DNA of 64,000 nucleotides. Origin: Rubricoccus sp963708165. GTDB lineage: Bacteria; Bacteroidota; Rhodothermia; Rhodothermales; Rubricoccaceae. The stretch lies in contig OY970187.1 in the NCBI GenBank assembly GCA_963708165.1, forward strand, positions 2,170,001 to 2,234,000, given 5' to 3'. Under the pieces are notes generated by a model. That model was not told where the DNA came from, ran no database searches, and saw only the letters and a program-made list of their open reading frames with translations. Position 1 is the stretch's first letter. Every line of letters starts with the position of its first letter. Made by a program: the position numbers and the translations under genes. Positions 36,894 to 48,621 of this stretch are shown here, piece after piece.

Positions 36894-37085
36894 ATGGCCA
36901 ATCCGGCGACTATCCTCGCGACTCCTAACGGTGTCCTCGTCTCTCGCGAGTGGCTGGGAGACGCATCTGAAGTCTGTGTCAGTCGCGAACGTGGTCACAT
37001 CGTGCTGGACCCCGTCGGAAGGCGTGCGCCTCTGGCGCCAGAGGCGGCACCCACCAGGCAAGTCGTCTACCGTCTCAGCAACGCT
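36894..37085 (+). pseudogene. possible AbrB-like antitoxin remnant
   Basis: The frame opens MANPATILATPNGVLVSREW, then LGDASEVCVSRERGHIVLDP, which resembles the swapped-hairpin start of small AbrB-type antitoxins (a 'PxGVLVPREWL...I.P' pattern). It then runs into a repeat copy and the 3' end of the opposite-strand kinase gene, with no stop of its own and no toxin partner. If real, it is a truncated orphan. Confidence 0.25.
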
Positions 37086-38944
37086 TTGAGGGCGGCCCCG
37101 CCTGAGGCGATCCCGGCCACCCACACCCATGCGCCGCTGGCGGCGAACGCGAGCGCGCCCAGGCCGCAGGCCGCGACGGTCCACGTGAGGCGGTCGACCG
37201 ACGCGGCCACGCGGTCACCCCCAGCGAGCACATCTGGCGAGCGGACGACGAGGGCGCCTGTTTCGGCGAGCGTGAGGACGCGGTCCACGCGGCTGGGCAG
37301 GCCGAGCGCGGTCTTGACCTCGGCGACGATGCGGTCTTTGACGGCCTGCTTGACGCCCGGCGTCACGTCGCCCGCCAGAGGCTCGACGTAGGGCCAGACG
37401 GGGTCGAAGGGGTTGAGCTTCGGGTCCAGGGCGGTGCCCAGGCCGATGAGGAGGAGCGCTGTCCGCTCCAGCAAGATCCAATCGCGCGGCACGCGGAACG
37501 CGCTCGCGAGGTCGCGGATGGACACGTTCATCTCCTTCATCTGGTCCAGCGCGATGGTCTGCTGCGCCATCGACTGCTCGAACGAGATGTCGCCCAGGCT
37601 GAAGTTGGCCGGGTCGATGCCCTGCATGACCTCGGCCTGGATGCTCTCGATCAGGCTCACGACGGCCTCGTTGGTGTCGCGGGCGCCAGAAGCGGTCGAG
37701 ACAAATCCCATGAGGCCGAGCGCGGCAGTCACGCGAGAGGCATCGCGCGCGAGGACCCCGGCGAGCATCTCGGCCAGTCCCTCGCGCATGGTCGGCGTGA
37801 GCCGCGCGACGGCGCCGAAGTCGAGGAAGACGAGCGCGAAGCCGTCGGGCTGCTCGGGGTCAGGCCGGACGAGCAGGTTGCCGGGGTGCGGGTCGGCGTG
37901 GTAGGCGCCCTCGGCGAAGACCATGCGGCCGTAGGCGTCCAGCATCCGGTAGGCCAGCGCCGTCCGGTCGATGCCTCTGGCGTCCAGCGCCGCGAGGTCT
38001 CCGGCCCGGATCGCGTCCACCCACTCGGTCGTCAGCACGCGCCGCGCGGAGCGGTCTGCCACGACGGTCGGCACTTCGACGCCAGAGGCCTCGCGCAAGG
38101 CGGCTCCCACGGCTTCGACGTTGAGCGCCTCCTGCCGGAAGTCGAGCTCGTCGCGGATGACGGACTCGATCTCGTCCATCTGCGCGCCCAGCCCGCGGAT
38201 GCCGAACCAGCGGCCCGCGACGCGCAAAATCGTGCGGATGGCCTTGAGGTCGAGTTCGGTGATCGCCTCGATGTCGGCGTGCTGCACCTTGAGCGCCACG
38301 TCGCGCCCGTCCAGCCTCGCGCGGTGCACCTGCGCGAGAGATGCCGAGGCCACAGGCTCGGGCGAGATCCAATCGAAGAGCGCCTCTGGCGGCGCGCCGA
38401 GTTCGGCGAGCACGCGCTCGCGGACGAGCGAGAAGTCGTTGGCCGGGACGGCGTCTTGCAGGCCTTCGAGTTCGTCGCGGAACGGCTCGGGCAGAAAGTT
38501 GGTGAGTGCGCTCGCGAGCTGCCCGGCTTTGATAAACAGGCCCCGGAGCCGCAAGATCGAGTCGTGCACGCGGCGGCCGTTGCGCGCGTGCAGCCGCGGC
38601 CTCTGGCGCCGCGCCCAGGCGGGGCCACGCACCTTTGTCACGGCGTCGAACCAGAGGTAGCTCAGCGCCACGCGCAACGCGACGCTGTACGCGCGCCAGA
38701 GGCGGAAGCGCCGCGAGGGCGGCGCGGCGATCGCGATGCGGGCTTCTGGCGGATTTGGAAGTGGCGCAGGTGCGACGACAGGAGTCGGATCGGCCAGGGG
38801 CGGCTCGACCCGACCAGGCTCGACCGGAGGCACGATCTCCGCCAGAGGCGGAAGCGTGGGCGCGTGGCCACTCGCGAGGCCGTCGCCAGAGGCGCCGACG
38901 GGCGTCTCGCCAGAGGCGAGCGGGGTGGGGGACGGAGTGCGCAT
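37067..38944 (-). CDS. ABC1/AarF (UbiB-like) atypical protein kinase
   Basis: 625 residues. After a low-complexity Pro/Ala N-terminus and a possible membrane-proximal helix, the ABC1 core begins. LRLRGLFIKAGQLASALTNF is the KxGQ motif, VALKVQHADIEAI the ATP lysine, FAEGAYHADPHPGNLLVRP the catalytic loop, and LVFLDFGAVARLTP the metal motif. Two C-terminal membrane helices (VAACGLGALAFAASGAWVWVAG) anchor it. Family members support isoprenoid quinone (ubiquinone or menaquinone) biosynthesis or lipid handling through ATPase activity. The start is uncertain because the first 70 residues are repeat-rich (TPLASGETPVGASGDGLASG) and unlike the family. Confidence 0.88.
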   Translation of the reverse strand: MRTPSPTPLASGETPVGASGDGLASGHAPTLPPLAEIVPPVEPGRVEPPLADPTPVVAPAPLPNPPEARIAIAAPPSRRFRLWRAYSVALRVALSYLWFDAVTKVRGPAWARRQRPRLHARNGRRVHDSILRLRGLFIKAGQLASALTNFLPEPFRDELEGLQDAVPANDFSLVRERVLAELGAPPEALFDWISPEPVASASLAQVHRARLDGRDVALKVQHADIEAITELDLKAIRTILRVAGRWFGIRGLGAQMDEIESVIRDELDFRQEALNVEAVGAALREASGVEVPTVVADRSARRVLTTEWVDAIRAGDLAALDARGIDRTALAYRMLDAYGRMVFAEGAYHADPHPGNLLVRPDPEQPDGFALVFLDFGAVARLTPTMREGLAEMLAGVLARDASRVTAALGLMGFVSTASGARDTNEAVVSLIESIQAEVMQGIDPANFSLGDISFEQSMAQQTIALDQMKEMNVSIRDLASAFRVPRDWILLERTALLLIGLGTALDPKLNPFDPVWPYVEPLAGDVTPGVKQAVKDRIVAEVKTALGLPSRVDRVLTLAETGALVVRSPDVLAGGDRVAASVDRLTWTVAACGLGALAFAASGAWVWVAGIASGGAALKALLRR

Positions 38945-39013
38945 GGGTCCTCGTACGGCGCAGGCCGCGCGAGGCTTCGCGTCTCACACGATTCTCGCCA
39001 GAGGAAGGGGGCG

Positions 39014-42000
39014 CTACGCCTCTGCCTCTGGCGCGGCGGTCTCTGCGTCCGCCCCGTCGCCAGAAGCATCGTCGAAGCGCACGCCTACCAGGCGGCTGAC
39101 GCCGGGCGTGGGCATCGTCACGCCGTACATGCGGTCGGCGGCCTCCATCGTGAGCTTGTTGTGGGTCACGAGGATGAACTGCGTGCGGTCCGCGAAGCGG
39201 CGGATGAGGTGCATAAAGCGGCCCACGTTGGCGTCGTCCAGCGGCGCGTCTACTTCGTCCAGGATGCAGAAGGGGGAGGGCTTGACGAGGTAGATGGCGA
39301 AGAGGAGCGCGATGGCGGTCAGCGTCTTCTCGCCGCCCGAGAGCTGTCCCAGCGAGACGGGCCGCTTGCCGGACGGGCGCGCGCGGATCTCGACGGGGGC
39401 CTCCAGCGGGTCGTCGCCGTCCAGAATGAGGTCGGCCGCAGCGTCGGCGCCGAAGAGGTCGGTGAAGAGGTCGCCGAAGGCTTCGCGGACCGCCTCGAAG
39501 GTTTGGCCGAAGCGCTCGGCGGCGGTCGTGTTGATCTCGTCGATGGTGGTCAGGAGCGTGTCCTCGGCGTGCGCGAGGTCGGCGCGTTGCTCCTGCAAGA
39601 AGCTCAGGCGCTCTTTCTCCTCGTCGTACTGCTCCAGCGCGAGTTCGTTGACGGCGCCCAGGCCGCGGATCTTGTCGCGCAGGCGCGGGATTTCGAGCCG
39701 GGCGGTCTCGGGCTGAAACATCTCCTCGGCCTGCAATTTGTCCAACTGCTCGGTTGCTTCGTCCAGGCCCACGCCGTGCTCTTCGCTCAAGCGCTCGTCC
39801 AGGCCGTCGAGGCGCGTGGCGGCTTCGGCCTGCTTGATCTCGGCGCCAGAGGCGGTCTCAGATGCAGCCTCGCGCCTCTGGCGCAGACCGCGGAGGGCGG
39901 CCTCGGCGTCGGAGATGTGGGCGCGAGACTGGAGGACGGCGGTTTCGGCGTCTTCCGCTTTGGTGCGCAGCGGGTCCGTCAGAGCGCGGGCGCCCTCTAG
40001 CTGCTCGCGCAGGCCGTCTCCGGCGCCAGAGGCTTCGGTCAGCGCGAGCTGCAGCCTCTGGCGCTCGGCCTCGCGCGTGGTCTGGCGCTGGCCGATCTCG
40101 CTGCGCGACTGCTCGGCACGCTCGCGCGCGGCTCGGGAAGCGGATGCCTCGGACTCGGCGCGGGCCGCGGACAGGCGAGCGTCGGCCCAGGCCTCGTCGG
40201 CCTGGCGGAGCGTTTCGGCCGCTTCGCGCGCGTCAGCTTCGGCCGATTCCAACACGCCTCTGGCGTCGGCTTCGGTCGGCGGTTGCGGCGTCGAGCGCGG
40301 TCTGGAGGTCGGCCTCGTCGGGCTCGCCAGAGGCCTCCTGGTCGAGCGCGGTCAGGCGCGCGGCGAGGCGGGACTTTTGAGCGTCGCGGGCCTCGCGATG
40401 GGCAGTGTGGCGGTCGGCCTCGCGCTGCGCGCCGGCAAGCCTCTGGCGCGCGGCGTCGCGCTCGGACTCGGCGGTGCGGAGCGCTGCGCGCGCGGCATCG
40501 CGGGCCTCGCGGGCGCCAGAGGCCGCGGTTTGGGACTGAGCGAGGGCGATTTCTGCCGAGTTGAGAGCCTCTTGCGCCGAGGCGAGACGCTCGCGAGTGC
40601 CCAGGCGCGAGGCGCCCGGCGCGGCGCTGCCACCGCGGACCGCGCCCGAGCCGTCGGTCCAGGCGCCCTCGCGGGTGACGAACCGCGCGACCGGGTAGTC
40701 GTCGCGCAGGGCGCGGGCGTCAGCGAGGGAGCCGACGAGGAAGGTGTTGGCGAAAAGGGCGCTCGCGAGTGGGGCATAGGCGCCATCGGTGCGTACGCGC
40801 TCCGCCAGAGGCGTGGCGCCCGGCGGCGTGGGCGAGCGCTCCTGCGGCGCGCGGCCCAGGCGCGAGAGCACGAGGAACGTCGCGCGGCCCCGGTCGGCCT
40901 CGCGCAAGCGGCCGATGGCGGCGTCGGCCTTGGCCTCGGTTTGCACGACGAGCGCGTCGGCTAGGGCGCCGAGCGCGGCCTGGACGGCCAGTTGGTCTTC
41001 GTCGGCGCAGCCAATCACGTCGGCCACGCTCGGCGCGTCCCAGTCGGGGTGCTCGCGGAGAAACGAGACGGCGTCGTCGCCGCTGCCCTCTTCCATGAGC
41101 GCGCCCAGGAGAGAGACTTCGGCGCGGGCGCCCTCACGGGCCGAGCGCGCGGTCTGCAGCGCGGCCTCAGCAGAATCCAGGGCCTCTTGCGCAGCGTCGC
41201 GGGCGTCGCGCGCCTCGCCCATCGCCATCGTGGAAGCGGCTTCGGCCTGCTCGAACTCCGCGAGGTCGGCCTCTGGCGGGGCATCGTCGGCGCCAGAGGC
41301 GAGAGATTCTTGCTCGGCGCTCAGCCTCTGGCGCTCGGCCTCGCGCATCGTGCGGCGGTCGGCGAGGCGGTCCAGGGCGCGACGTGCGGCCTGCGCCTCG
41401 CCAGAGGCGCGCCCGAGTTCTTGACGGGCGGCGACGAGTGCGGCGCGGGCGCGCTGCGCTGTCTGGTCTGCCTCGGCACGTGTCGCGAGCGCAGCATCGC
41501 GGACGCCAGAGGCCTCGTCCAGCGCGCTCTGCGTGTCGCCGATGCGAGTGTCCAGGTCGTCGGTTTGCGCGTCGAGCGTGGCGAGCCTCTGGCGGTCGGA
41601 CTCGTCTTCGGCGTCCAGGCGAGCCAGGGCGCGGACGCCCGCCTCGCGGCGCTCGGCGCCTACTCTCACCTCGGCGTCCAGCGCACGGACCGTCTCGATG
41701 TGTGCGTCCAGCGCGCGCCGGGCGTCGCCCAGTTCCTGCTCTCGCGCGACGAGTCCCGTCCGCTCTTCTTCCAGTGCGGCTTCGCCAGAGGCCACCTGCG
41801 CGCCGAACGCGCGGGCCTGGTCGCGGGCCTCTTGCGCGGCGCGGGAGGCCGTGCTGCGCTCGTCGCCCAGGCGGGCGTAGTCGTGCGCGATCATCGCGAG
41901 CTCCAGCGCGCGCAGGCGCTCGGCAAAGCGGCGGTGGCGCGAGGATTTTTGCGCCTGTCGCGAGAGGCTGCGAACCTGCTTGTCCACCTCCTCGATGATG

Positions 42001-42578
42001 TCGTCCAGGCGTGTCAGGTCGCCCTGGGTGGCTTCCAGCTTTTTGAGCGCCTGCCCGCGGCGCACCTTGTACTTGGTGACGCCCGCTGCTTCCTCGAACA
42101 GCCGCCGCCGGTCCGCTTCGTTCTCGCTCAGGATGTCCTCGATCATCTTGAGTTCGATCACCGAGTACGCGCCCGCGCCCATGCCCGTGTCCATGAACAG
42201 GTCCAGCACGTCCTTCAGGCGGCACGTGACGCCGTTCAAGAGGTACTCGCTGTCGCCGGAGCGGTAGAGCCGCCGCGCGACGGTCACCTCGCCATACTCG
42301 GTCGGCAGCACGCCGCGCGTGTTCTCGATCGTCAGTTCCACCTCGGCCATGCCGAGCGCCTTCTTGCCGGCCGCGCCGTTGAAGATCACGCCCGCCATGC
42401 TCTCGCTGCGTAAGAGGCGCGCGCGCTGCTCGCCCAGCACCCAGCGGATGCTGTCCACCACGTTGCTCTTGCCGCAGCCGTTGGGTCCCACAATCGCGGT
42501 CACGCCCGGCGAGAAGTCGACGGCGGTCTTCTGGGCGAAGCTTTTGAACCCGTGGATGGAGAGGTTCTTGAGGTACAT
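39014..42578 (-). pseudogene. smc: chromosome segregation protein SMC, one frameshift in the second coiled coil
   Basis: Condensin ATPase that compacts and segregates chromosomes. About 1,188 residues when joined. MYLKNLSIHGFKSFAQKT opens the N-terminal head, with Walker A GPNGCGKSNVVDSIRWVLGEQ. A long coiled coil of Ala/Arg/Glu repeats follows, with a hinge near DAPSVADVIGCADEDQLAVQ. The C-terminal head has the signature LGQLSGGEKTLTAIALL and Walker B PFCILDEVDAPLDD. The frame breaks near 40275, where an extra C lies in GACCGAAG just beside a repeat copy; removing it restores ATADEADARGVLESAEA. Because smc is normally essential, sequence error is much more likely than real loss. Repeat copies are abundant in the coiled coils, where LASGADDAPPE-type bends occur. 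Confidence 0.93.
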
Positions 42579-42725
42579 CGGCGGCGGGAAGCCTGGCGGT
42601 GGGAGCGCGCGAAGATACCGGGCCTCTGGCGGGGGCGGTGAAGCGGCGCCAGAGGCCTCTGGCGAAACCGAGTGCGCCCCGCCAGCCGAAGCCGGCGGGG
42701 CGCTGGAGCCTCTGGCGCCAGAGGC

Positions 42726-45700
42726 TCAGTAGGCGGTGCTGACCTGGAACCACACGTTCCCACGCGGCACGTTGATACCCTGCCGGCCGGTCGCGATGAT
42801 CGGTGGGCCGCCCGCGCCGTTGATGCCGATCTCGCCGTAGACGTCCCCAAACACCTGGTTGGTGCGGAGGTCCACGTAGGCGTAGAGCACCTCGCGGCCG
42901 GAGGAGGGCGCGATGCCCAACTCGTCGTCTTCGCCCCCAAAGCCTGCGCCGTCCACGTCGCGGAGCGAGATGCGGATGGGCACGACGCTGCTCGTGGTGC
43001 GGTGCGTGACGGAGATGTTGGGGTTGATCACATCGTCGTCATCGGCCTTGGCCTTCCATTCCAGAATGGAATCCCCCACCTGAAGGGTGATGAAGAAGTC
43101 CGCCTGTTCCATGCCTGGCAGCGGGTCCACGTCTTCGAGCGCCTGAATCCGGTCTACGGTGAGCGTGATGCTGCGCTCGCCCGAGCGCGAGACCGCGTCG
43201 TTCGGCCAGTCGCTCCACAGTTCCGGCCCCGCCAGAGGCCCGGCCTTGCGGAGGAGGTGGTTGTGTATCCATGCGCCGTTGCCAGGGTTGAACATCAGCG
43301 AGCCGTGGTTGTCCACGTCCCACGGCATCCAGCCGCCGTAGCCGGTGTGCGTGCGGTACCAAGAAGGCGCGTTCAGGCTCGTGCCATGGCCCGAGGTCAC
43401 GCTCACCAGCCCATCGCTGTCCACGTCGCCATCCGAATGGAAACCGTAGCCCGAACGGTAACTCAGGAGGCGAACCGCGAGGCGCTTGCCCTCGGTGTAC
43501 AGGTTGCCGAGCGACTCGGGGTGTGAGTAGCGCGGGACAGCCGTTTTGTCCATTGCGGCGTCACGCGTGCGGCCCCATGGGTGTCCGGGCTCTACACCGA
43601 TGCCGAGCCGCTGAATCAGAAGCTCAATGGCGAGAAGACCACCGGCTTCCTTCCCGGCCCGGCCCGACTTCATCACGTCTATCATGTCCAGGCGCGAGAC
43701 GAGGTAGTTGTTTCGGTCAAAGGTCTCGGAGCCTGTGTTTTCGAGGAGCGCGCGAGGTTTCCAGAAGAAGCGGTCGCCGGGGAGCCGCCCGCTCATGGTG
43801 TAGAGCGGGATTGGAGAGCCATCGGAGCGGACGGCGCGGGTGGGCGCCAGAAACGTGAGGTTGGCCGTCGCCTGCGCCTCGATGTCATCGAACACGTCAC
43901 GGTAGCCAGAGATGAACTCCACTGCTGCCTGAACACCGTCAGCGAGCCCGTCGACGACCTGGTTGCGTGTAGGGGCTGGCGATCCGAATGCGGCGTCCGG
44001 CAGATTGTCTACCTGGCTTCGCGCCTCGTCGCCGAGCCCGCGCACCATATCTGTCATCGTGTTGGCATAGTCGGGCGTGGGCGCGCCCTCGTGCGGCGTG
44101 GACAGTGTGCCGACGAGCACGATGCGGTCGCGCAGAAACGCTGCCCGGCGCTGCTGCTCGTCGGTGAGTTGGTTCGGCGCCAGAGGCGTGCGCTCGGCAG
44201 GGTCCATTGGCGTGGTGAGCGCGCGCGAGACGACGCCGCCATAGCTGTGGCCGAGGAGGTAGAGCTGCGGCTGCTGGTCCGTGGGGAGCGCGGCGAAGTG
44301 CGCCTCATAGGTGTCGTAGATCTGGTCGATGGCAGCGGGAAGCTGCTGCGCGAGGTGCAGCGATCCGTCGCGGAAGGTGACCATCACGGCGGTCCAGCCG
44401 TACCCGGAGCGGTTGGCGTCCGGCTCTGTCCACGCGGGAGCACTGCGCGAGAAGACGGGTGCGAGATCGCCTCTGGCGCCAGCGGGCAGGCCGTCCGTGA
44501 CGGGGCAGGCGCCTCCGGCGGGGGAGAGGTTGCCGCACGTGTTCCACGCCTCGCGAGAGACAGAGGCCACGCTCAACCCGCCAGAGGCCTGGGCGGCGGT
44601 CATGGCGAGGGTATGGGGCTCGCCGGAAGGGCCCATGCCGGGCGCGTAGGTGCTGCCGGCCACGCCGCTGATGAAGTCGTAGCCCCAATAGTGCCCGGTA
44701 TGTCCCATCTCGCCGATGTGCTCGGAGGGCGCATTCTGCGGCGGCGACGTGATGCCGTGGATGAGCACGGCCACCTTGTTGCGCCCCTGGCGCATGGTGA
44801 TCGGTCCCATCGCTGAGGCCTCTGGCGCTGCGGCGGGTGATTGGCAGTTGAGTTCTCCTGCGCCACCGGTCACCTGCCGCGCGGCCTCGCAGGCCTCTGG
44901 CGTGACGCCGTGCCCGCGGAAGCCGCCCGGCCCATCGCCGACGGCGAGCCAGCCGGTGACGACCTGCCGACCGTCGGTTTCGATGGCGAACCGCTCGGGG
45001 TCGAACGCGAGGGCGTGGATGGTCCCGACGGGCTCCAGACGCTCCCCGCTGGGAGACGAGAGAGATTCGCTCTGCGCCTGCTGAAGGGCCGTGCGGAACG
45101 AGGCGGGAAGGCCAGGCCCCAGCGCGACCGCCGAGTTCGTGACGACGACCCAGCTTGTCGCCAGCTGATCGGTTTGGGGTGTGATGCCGATCGCGGGCCG
45201 CTCGCCTGCATCCAGCCGCGCTTGTACAGCGCTCTGGAGATCGCCCCAGGACTGGTTCTCGGCGCTCTGATTGGGTGCGTCGGCGCTTTTCTCTGTGCGC
45301 CCGGCTCCCACGAGAAGCCAGCGGCAGCTTCCGGGCTGGAGGACGACCTGTCCGTCGATGTTGCCTGCTAGGGTGAGGGCTTCGGCGAGGCTTGTGAACT
45401 CAGCGCCGCACTGTGCGATGGACGAGGAGGTGTCACGGGAGCCGCCTGTTCCTTGGCCTGTCGCCTCCCGAATCTGATCGAGCTGCCCTCGATTTATCTC
45501 TTCAAAATCCGCTGCAGGGTCACGAGTAATGCGGCCGGAGACACGGTCTGTTTCCCAGGCGCCTGTGCGCGTTGTGAGAACGACCTCGCCTTCAGATCCA
45601 ATCGCGAGAGTCCGTGCGGCGCCTTGGTCGGTCAGGAAGGTTCGGACGCCCGGGGTTACATCCTCTGAGACGAGCATCGTGGGGCGACCATAGCCACTGA

Positions 45701-47022
45701 CCTGTATGTAGTCTCTGTCGCCAGAGGCCACTGCCCAGCCACGGTCTGGCCCGTAGGCGACGGCGTAGCGTTTCCTGCGGAGGACCGCCATTCTCACGCT
45801 GTCCAACCGGATGGGCACGGCGGGGTCTCTGAAAACGACCTCGGGCACGCGCGCGATGAGCCCGCCACGGACGGCATCTTGGCATGTCCCCGAGTTTTCG
45901 GTGACCTCCTCCACGGCATCGCACACCGCCTGGTCCACGCCTCTGGCGGCGTAGCCCGCGCGGCCCACGATGACGTAGCCCGTCGCCTCGCCAGAGGCTA
46001 TGTCGAAGCGGTCCGGGGAGAACGCGATGGACTGGATCTCACCCACCGCACCCCGTTGCGCGCCGTAGATCATCTGCTCGAAGGACTCCGGGATGCCGTC
46101 GCCACGGAGGACGACGCTGGGCGTGACGACGATGTAGCCGCTTCCGGTGGGATGCATCGCCACGACGGGCCGCTCGCCCGCGTCCAGGCGGCTCTGCACG
46201 TCGGCGCGGAGCTCGGTCCAGACCGTAGAGGCGCTGCCGGGGCTGAGGCGCGCCTGACCTCTGGCGATGAGCATCCACTCGCACGAGGTCGGGTGGAGGA
46301 CCACGTCGGCATCTGCCGCGGCCCACCTCCTCCAGCGCGCTTTCTAGGTTGGCGACGCCCTGCTGGCAGAACCGTCCGGCCTCGGCCTTGTGCAGGCTCG
46401 TCGCGCCAGAGGCCGAGGTGACGGCCGTCACGCCTCCCGCGCCCATCGCGAGCGACCGCGCCGTGCCGACGCCGCCCAGAAAGCTCTGGGTGCTCTGCGG
46501 CAGAGAGGCTCCGAGCACGAGCATCGGCGGCCCGCCGACGAGCATGAACCCGGAGCCCGAGCCGACGGCCCAGCCTCCGCCTGACCGCGCAAACGCGACG
46601 CTGTGGCGCGGTGCGCTCGGCCCAAAGGTGGGCGAGGCGCCCGGCACCTGTGCGACGGGGAAATCACTCGGCAGCTGACCGGGCCGTAGGACGGGCGGCT
46701 CGGCTCGGCGCGGGGTCTCGCCAGAGGCCTCTGGCGTCTCGGCGGGTAACGCCTCGGCCATGTCCTTCAATCGGTCGGCGTCGCTGCCGAGCCGGGCGAG
46801 GAGGAGGAGCAACCGCATGGGGTCGCACTCGGCGCCCGGCACGCGGTCGTTGACGATGCAGTAGACGACGAACTCTTGGTCGTCTTCGGAGAGAGAGGTC
46901 TTGGCGAGCTCGGAACGCAGCTCGGCGATGGCGGCGCTGCGCTGCGCCTCGGCATCGGTCTGGGCCGCGACGGCGCCAGAGGCAAACAGAAGGACGGCGA
47001 GCAGGACGTAGCGTACGAGCAT
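42726..47022 (-). pseudogene. giant secreted alpha/beta-hydrolase with duplicated N-terminal modules, one frameshift
   Basis: About 1,430 residues when joined. The signal peptide is LVRYVLLAVLLFASGAVAAQ. Two related modules of roughly 300 residues follow. Each has a GGWAVGSG/RGWAVASG strand, a V(V)LxPxSCxWxL box, QSRLDAGERPVVAM/QARLDAGERPAIGI, and IQSIAFSPDRFDI/IHALAFDPERFAI. Then comes a lipase-like domain: VAVLIHGITSPP (oxyanion region), LLGHSYGGVVSRAL (nucleophile Ser), and LVGTLSTPHEGAP. A C2/PLAT-like beta domain closes the protein (ITLTVDRIQALEDVDPLPGMEQADFF). The frame breaks near 46320; module-to-module alignment (NIDGQVVLQPGSCRW against AADADVVLHPTSCEW) shows one extra base. It is probably an extracellular esterase. 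I do not recognise the duplicated module. Confidence 0.75.
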
Positions 47023-47112
47023 AGCGGGGGTATCACGCCAGAGGCCTCTGGCGGGGAAAGGGTCAAAACACGAAGCCTCTGGCGCCGGGCGTGGCGCCAG
47101 AGGCGGGACGGG

Positions 47113-48489
47113 CTAGAGGCCGACGATCTCGACGCGGCGGTTTTGCTCGCGGCCGCTGGCGGTGCTCGTTGCTCGCAATCGGCGTGTCCTCGCCGAAGCC
47201 TTGCGCCTCCAGGCGGCTGGCGCTGATGCCGCGGCCGGTCAGCCACGTCTTGACGGCGTCGGCGCGCTGCTGGCTGAGGCGCATGTTGGTGCTCGCCCCG
47301 CCAGAGGCATCGGTGTGGCCTTCGATGCGGATGCGGAGACTGGGTTGCCTTGCAGAGCCGAGAGGATCTGGCCCAGCTCGGCGTCCGACGAGCCCGAGAG
47401 CCGTGCGCTGCCGCTGTCGAAGAGCAGGCCGCGGGCGACGATCCGGTCGCCGGTGGAGAGCGCGGCGTAGCCGGTCTCCTGGCCGCCCGCACCGACGCGG
47501 ATGTTGTCGATGTAGACGTTCTGGATCTCCGGCCGGACCGACTCATCGGAGACGAAGAAGATGAGCTCGTTGCTGCCGTCGAACTCCACGTTCGGGATGT
47601 TGACCACACGGGTATCGCCGACGTACGCCTTAAGGTAGGTGCCGTCCAGCGTGATGCGGACGGGGAGGTAGCCCTCGGCGAGAGCTGGGAGATCCCCAAA
47701 ACTGCCGGTTCCGCTGCGGCTGTCGTCCGGCGCGATAAACGCGGTCTCCGTGGCGGAGAAGTAGCCGCCCGATCCCAGGCGGAGCGCGGTCATGTCCATC
47801 CAAGCGATGGCCTGGCCGCACGTTTGCATCCTAGAGAGTTGACTGTACTCGTCGATGGGCGTCCGCGTGATGCAGAGCGCGGCGTCAGACTCGGTGTAGA
47901 GGTCGAACTCGACGGTGAACAGTGAGGGGTCCTCGCCCATCGGGACGGCGAACATCGAGTTGGGCCGGAGGCGAAGGACGTTGTTGCCTTGGTCTTCGAT
48001 GATCTCCATGTCGCCCTTGATAAAGCGGATGGAGCCGGGCACGTTGCCGAGCCGCGTGCTCTCGAAGGTGTCCTCGAAGAGCGTGCGGGCACCAGGCTCG
48101 AAGTCGAAGCCGGTGTTGGCGCCTTCGCCCGGGCGCGGGCCGCCGGAGCCGCGGACGACGGCATCGTCGCTACCGGCCTCGACGCGGCGGCCGCTGCGGT
48201 CTACGTAGTTGCCGTCGCCGTCGACGAGGACCACGTCCTCGCCTCTGGCGCTGGCGTCGCGGATGCAGGCGTCGTCGTCGAAGACGCAGTTGACGGCGTT
48301 CTCGCCCACGTCGAAGGCGCCGTCGATGGCGCCGGTGACGGCGCGGTCGGTGCGGCCGTCGATGTTGCGGTTCATCGCGCGTTCGGCGGCGTCGCCGGCG
48401 CGGTCCATCACGCGCTCGGCCGCACCGCAGCCGGTCAGAAAGGTGACGAGGAGGAAAAGGGGCGCGAGGCGCCAGAGGCGGGTTGTCAT
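47113..48489 (-). pseudogene. OmpA-family lipoprotein with a laminin-G-like domain, two frameshifts near the 3' end
   Basis: About 458 residues when joined, from the ATG at 48489. Signal and lipobox: LAPLFLLVTFLTGCGAAE. The segment VMDRAGDAAERAMNRNIDG is a helical linker. A concanavalin-like beta-sandwich follows (LFEDTFESTRLGNVPGSI to NVYIDNIRVG). The C-terminal OmpA domain binds peptidoglycan: LLFDSGSARLSGSSDAELGQIL, MRLSQQRADAVKTWLTGRGISASRLEAQGFGE, ending TASGREQNRRVEIVGL. Frame changes near 47335 and 47165 split this domain into three frames, although every segment matches, so the gene is probably whole. It links the outer membrane to the wall. It lies upstream of, and on the same strand as, the giant hydrolase. 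Confidence 0.8.
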
Positions 48490-48621
48490 CGGTGTGGGGG
48501 GTAGGGGTCTGCCTCTAGTACGTGAAGTGCCGCCTCGAACCGTCACGCCGGCGGAAAATCTCTTCGCATGAGCGTCAATCCATGCGCCTCCAGTATCCTC
48601 GGGTGTCCCTCCCCACCATTT

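Noticed and set aside
40230..40300. Programmed ribosomal frameshifting in smc and the other split genes
   Set aside because: There is no slippery heptamer with downstream structure. The shifts occur at differing G/C runs in unrelated genes, which fits sequence error better.
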